Positions 1-10,321 of a stretch of 64,000 nt of DNA are shown here, one piece after another (the stretch's first letter is position 1; each line of letters opens with the position of its first letter). The notes under the pieces are model-generated. The model was not told the DNA's origin. It did no database searches and saw nothing but the letters and a program-made list of their open reading frames with translations. The stretch comes from Cryptomeria japonica (Eukaryota; Streptophyta; Pinopsida; Cupressales; Cupressaceae), in assembly GCF_030272615.1 (NCBI RefSeq), contig NC_081414.1, forward strand, positions 911,035,009-911,099,008, given 5' to 3'. The translations under genes and the position numbers were made by a program.

Positions 1-2171
1 TCATGCGTAACCTATGAACTTCTTGCATACCGTACTTGGGGACAGGTTTTATCCTATCATATCCTTTTGTCCTTCATTCTTCCATTATCCTATCGAACCC
101 CTGTCATTACCCTTCATATCCTATTGTCCCTCATGTCCAATTTCCCTTTCCACCTTTGATCTTGACAAGGTTGAGGATCATCATGAGCATCATGCATCTT
201 GTTTGCAGCTTTTAGTCTATCATAGCTTTTGGTCTTTATCCATTTGCTTATTACAACCTTTCATCCATATTCCCTGTCTTATTGCAACCTTCAGTCCATG
301 TCCCTTATCCATTCTTGGTCTTGCTTATCCTATCCATATCTTATCACTGTCCATACACTCTTTTTCATTCCTTGATCTTGATCTGACATAAGGATGCGAA
401 ATGCAAAACATAGTTTCAAAAGCCTCTTGACATGTCCCTCATGCCATGTCACTGATTTACATTGTCACATCCAGTCTCTTGTCCCATCACGCAATAGCCC
501 TTGAAAATTGCGTTTGCATTGTCTCCATAATAAAAGGCCTTTGTCTTCCCTCTATCCACCATCATTTCAGAAAGCCTATTTATTCACCTGTCATATTCCT
601 TGCCTTGCTAGACATTGGGGGCAAAATCATAAAAAAATCAAATAATGTCCTTAAAAAAAAAAAAAAAAAATTGAAAAATGTCTTGAAATAATCATAAAAA
701 ATTGAAAAATGTCCTTTAAAAAAAATCCAAAAAAATCAAAAAATGTCCTGAAATAAATCCCTAAAAAGTTTTTAAAAGTCCTGAAAAAATGAACAAAAAA
801 AAAATTGTAAAAACTTGAAAAACAAAAAAAACAAAAAAAAATTTAAATCCAAAAACAAGCATTTTGCAATAAATGATCCCTTTGTGCATAGACCGATCGC
901 TAAGCATACATCCAATGGCAATCAATCCAACATTGTACTTTAACTGAAATGGCACATTCACAAATGAACTTTTTCAATCAAACCAGACATTCAAACTGAT
1001 CACAATTGTCATATCAATCGAACGTTAACATCAATGTCCTTTGACCTTGTCGCTACTATCATGGGTCTTATACAAGGTGTGGTATACTCAAAACTAGACT
1101 GTGTCCTGTCTTAGACGAGGTACTGCATGTCCTGAAACCAGATAGCATGATCGTCCTATCGACACTTTCAACTTTTGACAATGAAGATCAAGATGTTTGT
1201 TTGACTTGTTGGAATTAGCAAGTCTTATCATTTATTGATTTATATTTGATCATGTTCCTATGTTGCTCGATGATGTCACTGAGTGATTTAAAGTGTCTAG
1301 GATGGTTCATGGTCCCTTTCCTTTTTGTTGTGATTGTTGTTTGTGGAATGTTTGTCACAAACTGGGGCAACTATATCATTGGGTGTCTGTGATAAGTACG
1401 TTCGCTTTGTGAACGCCGCACATACCTCGACCCTTGATGTATGCACCCTAGGATGCTTCACTCATTCCTTGTGTGCGATGTGTCTGTCTTTTGCAAAAAG
1501 GGTTGCATTTCAGCTCTGGCCTTCAATGCCATGATGCTATGCGTCCGTTTTGCTACATTAAATAAAGGTTCTCACCTACAAAGTGCATTACTAAAAGCAA
1601 GTTTTCCTTCATCTCTAACTATCCTCTATCTAATTTCTTCTTACTAACATTTCTTCCATCAGTTTGGGCAATCAGTTCAGTCTAGTTCTCTGATCTCCAC
1701 AAGAAAACACATATGTTGCATCCTGCATTCATTGGTTAGTACATTTGCATTACATCAAGCATCACATCAAGCATTCTATCCATTTCATATTATAAATGCA
1801 TCAAAAGCACATAAAAATACATTCATCAACAGTGCATAAGATATCCATGCATGGAAAGTGAACATATGTCATAACACATTGCATCCCATCATATCGATGC
1901 ATATCATATCATATATCACAATGATATCGGAGTACAAAATTGGACTGTCTGTCCTAAGTATGGCCTACAGGCTGACTACATAATGTCAACTGTCTGTCAT
2001 AAGGAGTACGTGCCTCTGTCACTGGGTACTCCCTCTATCCTCCTCATCCCTGCTATGTCTCAAGGATGATGTCCCTCCTGCCCCAGGTCCTGGCTATGGT
2101 GGTCTCATAGGTCCACTCACCCCCATGCTGCTCACTGACCTCCAAGAGCGTGCCCTACTCTTTGTCCTCGA
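1..2171 (+). mobile_element. Element A: Ty3/gypsy internal region, 3' spacer (left-truncated by window)
   Basis: This is non-coding sequence upstream of the antisense PMD pseudogene of element A. By analogy with element D, it should lie between integrase and the PMD gene, but no integrase is visible before the window edge. It holds an A-rich low-complexity stretch (about 640-850, including an 18-A run at 653-670), with short repeats of the type AAATGTCCT. I see no conserved protein in any frame. Assignment to element A rests on continuity with the PMD, PPT and LTR to the right. Confidence 0.6.
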
Positions 2172-3838
2172 TCATGCCCGATATGATGATGCTCTCTGAT
2201 CTAGTGGAACTACACTCTCATATAGTGTCCTCCAATGGCGTATCTCCTCTCCGGTCTCTACCAACATCTGTGCCATCTCACGTGCACTGGCATCCCTAAT
2301 CGACCCAATATACTCAGTGACTCTTTGCCCTTCTTGTTGTGCCTGCGCTATTGTTGTATCTCGAGCCACTGTGAGTCTGGCTATCTCCACTCTGAACTAA
2401 TCCTACTATGTCCTCAAGATGGCATTCTATCTCTCTAATGTCGCAATGTGATCCTGCTGACTTGCTATGGTAGCCCTGCACATCTCCATCTCCTCTATCC
2501 TAGCTGTCTCTGGCTCTATGGGTATATCCTGCAATGACTCCTGATCGGCTGAATCTGGCTCATAATCGTCATCCTCATCATCCCCCTCATCCTCATCACC
2601 ACCCTCATCCTCCTCGTCCTCATCATCTCCCTCCTCCTCTCCAGTGAGTGGGAAGTCCTCCTGTCTCCTAGGTACTGGAATATCAGGATCCATCAATGGC
2701 ACTGGCCGTGTCGTGCAAACCATTTCTCATACTCCTCTGTGGTCCTAGCATCCACCACATCTAATCTCCAATCCCACTATCTCCGTTGTAGCTATGTGAA
2801 GTTAGCATATGCTATGTGTGGCTGAATCATTCTCCCCCACTGACTCGTCTCTCTGTGAGATCGGGCAAAGTGTGCAGTCCCTCTAGGTACATCCTGCCTC
2901 TCTCCAAACTATCATCTGACTCTCTCTGGAAGGTACATATCAATCACTCTCTGGTGATTCATTGGTCACCTAATCAGGTATCTCTTCTGTCTGCAATATG
3001 ATAGCTCATCACTATCATCTGACCATCCAGGGCAATCAAGATATGGCCTCCATGTGAACTCTCTCAATCTGTCTAGCTCATGTCGCCAATACAGTATGTA
3101 TCCAAAAGGACCTTGTCTCAGTGCTCCCCCATAGCAGTACACATATGGTCAGTGTGGTAATACCTATCTCTTTGCAATCGATCGACATATGGCTATGTGC
3201 TCAAATGCCCATACCTGTAACAGTGTGACTCCATAGCTCAAAGTCTGCACCCCCTGATATGCTATCTAATGCAGCTGAAAATATAGCATAGCAAGTACAC
3301 ATGGTCCCCATGCGTACACCGTCCCCTCTTTCGCCATTCGCTCTAGTACTCTTCCCCATCCAATAGGGAATCCATGTCCTCATCTGTCTCCTGCTAGTAG
3401 GCATGCTATAACCACAGCTATCACCACATATCGCCGATCATACTCTGATGCCATGGTCTCCCAAACAATCTCCCTCTCTACGATATCCAGATCATCTGTG
3501 TCGCACTCAAATAATCTGCACAAAGTATCTCTCCCTGTCACTGAGTCATACTATATCATTGCCCCATGAATCGAAATGCGGAGGATATGCCATACATCCT
3601 CTAGTGTCATAGTCGCCTCTCCAGTCGCCAGATGGAATGAGAAGGTCTCTGAATGCCATCGCTTTGCCAATGCAGTGATTAGTCCTGTGTTTTCCCTAAT
3701 GTCAGGCATGAATGTGATATAGTATATTCCAAGTCCTGCTAATGTATCTCTGTCTGTGCTCCTGAGTCTATGTCGTAACATGAAGCAGTCAGGTCGGTTC
3801 TCCCGCGTAATCAGTGGATACTGTCGACTCTGCATCAC
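2172..3838 (-). pseudogene. Plant mobile domain (PMD) protein pseudogene, antisense inside element A
   Basis: The reading runs right to left. The N-terminal part (3838-3551) reads ...ENRPDCFMLRHRL... and then ETFSFHLATGEATMTLEDVW, the hallmark segment of the plant mobile domain (PMD, the MAIN/MAIL1 and PP7-long-form aminotransferase-like family). Further segments (about 3550-2730) continue the PMD with several stops and frame changes. A following segment (2723-2427) has a strongly acidic D/E run. The C-terminus (2390-2172) is an Ala/Glu/Arg-rich probable coiled coil ending in ESVVPLDQ. PMD proteins of plants act in silencing and development, but transposon-borne copies have no established role. 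The gene is opposite in strand to element A, whose LTR and PPT read on the plus strand. Stops and frameshifts make it a pseudogene. The call is firm for the domain and weaker for the exact ends. Confidence 0.82.
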
Positions 3839-4608
3839 AATTGGGACACATTTTGTTAGTTTTAGGGTTTGCTCCTACGGGCTCCATTTGCTTGTTCCAT
3901 GTCCAAATCAAGGTGTTTCTAATCTAATTTGACCTATCTTACCTTTATCCCCCTTTTTGGATCATTCGCATGTTGTTTTTGACCAAAATTGAGTTCCCAG
4001 TGCACAACTGCGCCTGTGTTGCATCAACTTGCGCCTGTGTACCCTACACAAGCGCAGGATACCCTACACAAGCGCAGGATGCGCTCACACATGCGTAGGA
4101 GTCACTTTATGCATTCCTTGTGGGCCCCGTAATGTCCCGCAGGCAAGTCAAATTCATGAAATTGACAATATGGGTTTTTGAGATACATACCACTGCTCCC
4201 GCGTTGTCTGGTCATCTGTAGGTGTGTACATGTTCCCTGAGGTGGTCTGCCATTAGAATGTTCACCATCTCTCTACAAGTGTCCTTTTCCAGAGCAACAA
4301 ATCCTCCTCTTTGGCTAGTGCAAATGAGCACTTTTTACTCTCTTTGTCAGTGCATAGATGGACGTGCACCCTCTCCATCTTATGCTGGTCGCGGTCTTTT
4401 GTACCTTCAATTGCTTGTCCTTCATGCATCTGGTCTTTGATTGTCAGTCTGTTTGCTCCTATCGTGTTCTATCATTATTATCGATCAATTGGCCTCTTTT
4501 CTAGATGTTTCTGGCCAATTCCTCGATGGGGCATGCATATGTCATTGTCATTATCTGTGGCATTTTCATTATTGTTCTTTGAAACAATGCTTAATATCGC
4601 ATTTTCTC
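3839..4608. other. Element A sequence between PMD pseudogene and PPT
   Basis: This should hold the 5' end of the antisense PMD gene. On the minus strand a short ATG-started segment (4215-4191) is followed by a GTATGT donor-like site, and an AG acceptor-like site lies at about 3830. Joining these does not preserve the PMD frame as I read it, so the intron is only a possibility. The rest (4216-4608) shows no protein similarity I recognise. Confidence 0.4.
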
Positions 4609-4622
4609 AAAGAGGGGCAAAA
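4609..4622 (+). other. Polypurine tract of element A
   Basis: The purine run AAAGAGGGGCAAAA directly precedes the LTR start TGTAGACGTC. It would prime plus-strand DNA synthesis. Near-identical tracts border the LTRs of elements C, D and N in reverse orientation. Confidence 0.85.
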
Positions 4623-4913
4623 TGTAGACGTCTAAAATTGGTCAACGCTTGCGGAGTCATATTTTAACATTGGCGCATTGCCTTATTTTAGGTTTTTGCG
4701 TTGCATTAACATTTCTTCTATGTTGTGTACTTGGTCTTTATCATTTGCGAGCATCGAGTCCTTCTGCATTCTTCATTTGTCTTGCTTTCGAATTTGGTCT
4801 TGTCAATAACAATCTTCAGTCATAATTTTGATCGATCTTATCTTGTTGCATCAATGTGCGTGTTCATTTGTCATCATTTTGGACATCATCAATCCTAATT
4901 AGGGTTTTGTCCT

Positions 4914-5150
4914 CTTTTCAATCTTGTCATCTTGTGTTCAATTTATCATCGATCATTGTCATTTTCAATCTTGTCATCTGGCGATCGATTTGTCATCGAT
5001 CGTTGTCATTTTCAATCTCGTCATTTTGCGATCGATTTGTCATTGATCGTTGTCATTTTCAATCTTGTCATTTTGCGATCAATTTGTCATCGATCGTCGT
5101 GCTTCTCAATCATGTCAATTTGGATCAATTTGTCATTGTTCCTCGTCAAT
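4914..5150 (+). repeat. 47-bp tandem repeat in U3 of LTR A, about 5 copies
   Basis: The segment TTTTCAATCTTGTCAT recurs at 4914, 4961, 5008, 5055 and (degenerate) 5102, an exact 47-bp step. Each inner unit holds a palindromic CGATCG within GCGATCGATTTGTCATCGAT. Lying upstream of the TATA-like box, it may act as an enhancer array, but this is inference. Confidence 0.85.
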
Positions 5151-5766
5151 TGGCACGTTTATCAATCAAATCACTTATAAACATTGGTCTTTTATCAGGT
5201 CAAAATCATAATCGAATCGACATCAATTATCTTACATCAAGACCTAATTGTCATCCTTACATTTCTAATTCATCTTCTAGGGTTTCATGATTTATTCATT
5301 TAACCTTGTTTGTCATCTCTCCCTCTAGGTTAAATAGTTTATTTATCCTAAGTCTTCTCATCACAATTAAATGTTCATTTAATTGGCTAACTAATTCCTC
5401 CCTCTTTTGTGAATTAAATTAATAAATGAAAAATTGTTAATTAATTCACTTAATTCCTAATTTCCTCATTTTCTAATTTTCCTAATTCCTAATTTCCTCA
5501 TTTTCTAATTTCCTAATTTCTAATTCATCTAATTTTCAATTTTCTCCTATATTTCTCCTAATTTCATGGGAATGACATAGCAAATTTGTCATAATTTGTC
5601 ATAATTGACAATCAATCAACTTTGACATAGCAATTTGTCATAATTGTCAATCAATCAATCTTGCATAGAAAGTGTCAATTTGTCATAATTTGTCGTAATT
5701 GTCATTCTTGATTTGAAATTTCCATTCAAATCTCCTCATGCTAATCTTGTCTTTTCTCCAATTTGT

Positions 5767-5774
5767 CTATAAAT
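5767..5774 (+). promoter_or_regulatory. TATA-like box of LTR A
   Basis: CTATAAAT lies about 335 bp before the LTR end, a spacing close to that in the LTRs of D and N. It is a likely core promoter for the element's transcript. The transcription start is not determined. Confidence 0.45.
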
Positions 5775-6097
5775 TGGATGAATTTCTTCAATCAAAGCCC
5801 CTGGTCGAATCAATCATGCTTCTAGTACCCTTATGATGTCATCTCGTCTTGTCTACTTGCTTTCACATCATGCTTATGCACTAGTAGGTGAGATCCACAA
5901 AACAAAGCTATTTGAAGGAGAAAGAAGGACAATGGAGCCACATGAAGGAGACATCTGCATTTGGTTTGCTTAGTTTTCAATCTTGAATGTCTTGTTTTCA
6001 TGTTTTCATTGAATGTAATTAGGATTGGTCACTGCAATTGAGTTTTCGTGATTGAACTAGGCTATTGTTTATGTTGCTTTGATGATTTCCACATTTC

Positions 6098-7966
6098 CTA
6101 GCTACAATTTGTATCTTCTTCTTGTATCTCAGGTTTACTTTGATCCTGTGGGTCCATTATTTGTTTAGGCTCTTCATTGGGGTCTAAATCCACCACGACT
6201 CGTTGCAAAACAAGCTTGCTTCTCTTCTTCTTGCTTCTTGACCGCGTTACTCGGGTGGTTGTAGGATTGGATGATGACCTTCCTGACCTTCTTGGTGGTA
6301 TTTTCTCTACGACGAGCTTTGAGACACCTGCAATATCAGTAATTTTATTAGTGGCAAAAATAGGAGATTGAACCAAGATGTGTGAATCACTTCTTGATTC
6401 GTGTGGGGACATGAAAGGACACTCCTTGAATTTCAGTTTCCTCAACCATCTCTTTGTTCTCCTGACAACATTGAAGGTCCTTGTTTGAATGCTATCATCT
6501 CCTTTCATGTTCCAGTCAATTTCTGGAATTGGTTTCCCTTCAATCTCAATACTGAACTCAAGGTACAAGACATCTTCCTCAGTATCTTCCAATACACCTG
6601 AAGTATTAATTGGGAGCCTCAAGACAGATATCTACCGCAAAGTGAATCTTGACCACAACCTCTTTCTCACTTCATGCTCATCCTTGCAATTTTCCCAATA
6701 ATCTTCCATCTGGGGTTCATGGTGGAAATGACTGTCTATGTTAAGGTTCTCCCTTGCATAACCTTTGCTATCAAATCTTTACCTAGCTACATATGGCTGC
6801 AGATTCATTCTTTTGAACTCCAATTCCAAATTCAAAGCATCTGACACTGATTTGCAGCTGTAATACCCAAGGTCAATAGGAAAAACCACCCCGGATTCTC
6901 CCTTTTCCCCTATTCTTTTATCTATATGGGCTAGCTGCATGCTCACCTCTATAAGTATGAAGCTATCAAAGGCGTATCTGAGCAATTTGAATGGTTTTCC
7001 TTCAATAACACCTACCCATATGTAAGTAAACCGTGGAAACTGGATAAAGAAGCTTCCATAAATACTCACTAACTCCATAGCCTGTGCGGACATCCTTTTG
7101 TTGGCATCCCCCTAGAGTTCAAAGGCCAGTCTTCCTGCAAAGACTCCATTCCATTTTCCAATTTGTTCAACATATCTCTGTTGTTGCAACAAAGGGTAAA
7201 AATCATAAACCCTCATTCCATCAAGCCAAGGTTCATTGGGTAATCCAGGTCAATCCCTTGTGCAGGATAAAATATAAAATAGGTAAGAAGACATGTAAAA
7301 CCCACTCATACCCACAAAGTTGCTTAGTCCTTCATGAAGCCTCTCCACAATTACCTGAGACCAATCTAGAAATCTATCACCAGATAGAACTACTTGGATG
7401 AAAAAGTACATCCAGTCTTCGCAATAGAAGGAATGTGAATTCCCTTTTACTCTGTTTAAAAGCACAACAATGTCTCGCACCTCAGTGATGAGGTGTTCTC
7501 TGGTTAAGGGTTTGGGTAGTCATGATCCTCCTTTCTGAGCCCTCAAGAGCCAATTTCTGGCAATCACACTTATGTACTTGCCCTTCTTCTATGAGAAATG
7601 GGGATATGAATTTCCAATGGTCCAATCCTCATACTCCTCCTTATACGGAATTCCCATTATCGCCATCACCATTTCCCTATTAATATGGACTAACACTCCA
7701 CCGTCACTTCTGATACATTTGTTCTCAGAATCATATCTGTTCATACAAGCCAACACTAAATCTGGATACGACGCAGCTAACAGAAATGCAGCAGCTTCCA
7801 CAAGACCACTCTTAACTATCTTCTCCATTAGCGACCCAACCTGAGGATTCTTAGCCCTTTCAAGGAAATTCCTCAAATCCATATGAGCTAAGGAGGTGTC
7901 TTCCATTTCCAGCAGGATACTCACTAAACATGAGGTTCGATCAAGCTTTGGTAGCACAGGCCTCAT
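6098..7966 (-). pseudogene. Degenerate 623-codon reading frame, unidentified, probably transposon-borne
   Basis: A single minus-strand frame runs from an ATG at 7966 to 6098 with five in-frame stops (near 7589, 7520, 7250, 6779 and 6632) and no frameshift. Segments include VHINREMVMAIMGIPYKEEY near codon 100, a middle part with EDWMYFFIQVVLSGDRFLDW, SGFYMSSYLFYIL and MSAQAMELVSIYGSFFIQFP, and a basic C-terminus with RSRSKKKRSK. I do not recognise a named domain. The composition and opening resemble the aminotransferase-like PMD class of plant transposon ORFs only loosely. The final three codons and stop lie in the end of LTR A, so the frame was probably cut by the insertion of A. Most stops could come from one C-to-T or G-to-A change. 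Confidence 0.65.
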
Positions 7967-8488
7967 TTTTAACTATTTATTCCCTTAACCAAGAAATTCT
8001 AACAACAGTACAATATGCTACCCCAACAATTTCAGATCTTCCCTTTTCCTATACTGGTAAAACTTGAGTGCACAAAGAAATACAATCATAGGAGAAGACA
8101 AATGAACTTACCCGATAGCACCATGAAAACTGGGAATTCTTCCAGAGAACAGAACTGGATTTACCTTCGGCGCCTCCGATTAATTGAAGTCAAGCAGCTA
8201 TGATCTTCCTAAATATGGAAATAAACTCATATATCTTCCTTTAACCAGACAGGCAAATATCAATAGGGCTGCACAAGCTTCGTCATGATTTACTCAAATG
8301 TGCGAAGTAATGGTGAAATGATAAACCTGACACCTTCTTAATTATCCATCACTTCCGCACAGGAAATTTGACATTTTCATAATTACTTTCCACATTTAGA
8401 ATTTCAAAAAGTTGAATAAGGGAATATTCCTTCTTGTTGCGTCGCTTTTATTTCCACCACAAAGCTTTTTCGGATTAGTTTTAAAAGA
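7967..8488. other. No gene or repeat recognised
   Basis: AT-rich sequence upstream of the degenerate frame. A promoter or first exon for that frame could lie here, but I see no clear signal. Confidence 0.5.
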
Positions 8489-8945
8489 ACTTATGAACCT
8501 TGAACCACTTGAACATGAGGTTCAATGGCTCAAGTTCATTTAGGTAGTAAAACAATAACGGTCGACACATAAACAACACCAGGAATGAGCGACAAAGAAA
8601 AAGGAATAATTAAAAACAAATGAACCTTGAACCTTTTCAACCGCTTGAAATTTTGGCTCAAGGTTTAAGACTGCATACCAACTTAACATAAAATAAAGAC
8701 TCACACTCATCATAAAACAATACATTGCCGTGACCCACTAAAAAGGCATTTTTGAACCTTGAACCCTTGAACCGCTTGAACACGGGGTTCAATGGGTTCA
8801 AACCTTCAATGACCGAAGACCAAGTGAACACGCTTGAAAATTGGAGACCAGAACAACTGATTTCTTTTTTTCTTTCTCTTTTAGAATGTACTTTGAATCT
8901 TGAACCTTTGAAACCTTTTTTTAAAAGAAGTTCAACAGTTCAAGT
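8489..8945. repeat. Degenerate ~130-bp tandem repeat with TTGAACC dyads, 4 copies
   Basis: Clusters of TGAACCTTGAACC followed by an inverted copy (GGTTCAA) start near 8489, 8619, 8749 and 8888, a step of 130, 130 and 139 bp. The clusters are clearly related and the sequence between them is much more diverged. Each cluster can form a hairpin. It has no coding content. Confidence 0.6.
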
Positions 8946-9096
8946 ACAAAGAGAACAAATGACCCGATGGAAACAAAAGACACAAAAAGATAACCCGCAA
9001 ATTGGAATATTTTATAAGAGAAAAACTTACGAGTGGACTAACATAGAGAAATGTTTTAGTGATCCGGTGATCACAGTGAAGTTGATATCTTTGGGA

Positions 9097-10321
9097 TGTT
9101 GAATCAACTAGAGATACTTGATTCAATGTTAGTTACATGATGCTATGTGATGATTTGGTCAAGTTGTGGATTCATGTATGGAAACTGGTTTTGTGTGTTC
9201 AGTGTTGCAGTGTTCTGGTGTTTGATCCATTGTGCTCCGATTTGATCATATCTTTTGTTGTGGAACTGGGAGAATTTTTGGGATGCTCGTGTGTATCTTC
9301 ATTTAAAATCATTCATGATATGGTACTCTAGAAGATATCTTTCTTATCTGAGTTTCTATTGTTAAGTGTTCTTGAGAGTCAACACACTAATTGATGAAGA
9401 TTTGTATAAGTGGTGTTGGTGTAGCTATTGCAGATGGTTCTAACGCACTTGTTGGTGTTTCCTAATCATGTCCTATTTGTTTTGGTGGTATGTATTGATT
9501 ATTGTGCAAGTTCTTGATGATCTTCTTGGTCCAGTGATATTCTTTGTGTGTATGCGGTATTTTGGTGGTGTAACGTCTTGCGGTTGATCTTGGTGATATT
9601 TCCAATGGTGGTGCATGTTTGAGGAGTTGAGTTAGGTCCATGCTATGTTCTCTATGACATTATATTAGTCAGATGGTTGATTTATGTATCATGTGATATA
9701 ATTTTGTAATTAGGTATTATGGGTTTGGTCGACCTTGTATTAAAGGTTGATGATGTGTATAAATGGGTTTAATGTTCATGTAATTTGGTGTCTATGGTTG
9801 ATTATGCATTATCAAAGAGTGGCGTATGTGCGATCAAGTGAATTCATCTTTCAGTGTGGTGTGTTGAGCAGAGATTGGTGAAGGGAAAACTTTTGAGATT
9901 AACCAGAACTGTCATCAGGCATTAGCAGATGCTATTTTTGCAATTCATTCTTTCCGGATTGTAGTTTGAATCTTTTTGTAAGGTAGTGAACCTTCCTTGA
10001 GGGTTGGAGCCTTCTGGGTCATTTTAATTTGAGCAATGAGCTCTAGGCAATGTGCCTGAATGTATGTTCATTCCCCATTGTAATATTTACACATACTACT
10101 GTAGAGTATCATCTCATTGTGGGTAGGTCCCCATCGTGCATTTTCCTTTAACCGGGTTTTTCATGTCAAAAATATTGGTGTTATGTTTGTTGTTGTTATT
10201 GTTGTTATCTTTCCTTTTGCTGCAGCTGAACAAATATGATATTGTGCTTAATTGGTTTAATCCAGTGAAAATTGATTCACCTCCCCCCCCCCTCAATTTT
10301 CCTTCCTTGTTGTTTCCAACA
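9097..10321 (+). mobile_element. Probable solo LTR of a Ty1/copia-like element (L)
   Basis: The right end is convincing. It has pyrimidine-rich sequence with a C10 run and closes ...TTGTTTCCAACA at 10321, like the copia LTRs in this window, which precede their ends with a CACC...CCTC tract. No primer-binding site follows, so this is a solo LTR or a 3' LTR. The left end (TGTTGAATCAAC at 9097) is a guess; I found no matching 5-bp duplication for the right flank AGGAT and no good PPT. Confidence 0.5.

Larger units (their letters stand above)
4623..6106 (+). mobile_element. 3' LTR of Ty3/gypsy element A
   Basis: This LTR starts TGTAGACGTCTAAAATTG right after the PPT and ends ...CCTAGCTACA, about 1484 bp. 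U3 carries a 47-bp tandem repeat and AT-rich, TAATTCC-rich stretches. A TATA-like CTATAAAT is at 5767. The start closely matches the LTR start of element D (TGTAGACACCTAAAATTG). The right end is inferred from the TG...CA rule and because the adjacent antisense frame hits a stop three codons inside it. The partner 5' LTR lies outside the window, so the TSD cannot be checked. Confidence 0.8.

Noticed and set aside
3829-4215. Intron in the antisense PMD gene of element A
   Set aside because: Donor and acceptor-like sites exist, but joining them does not keep the PMD frame. It stays a possibility, not a call.
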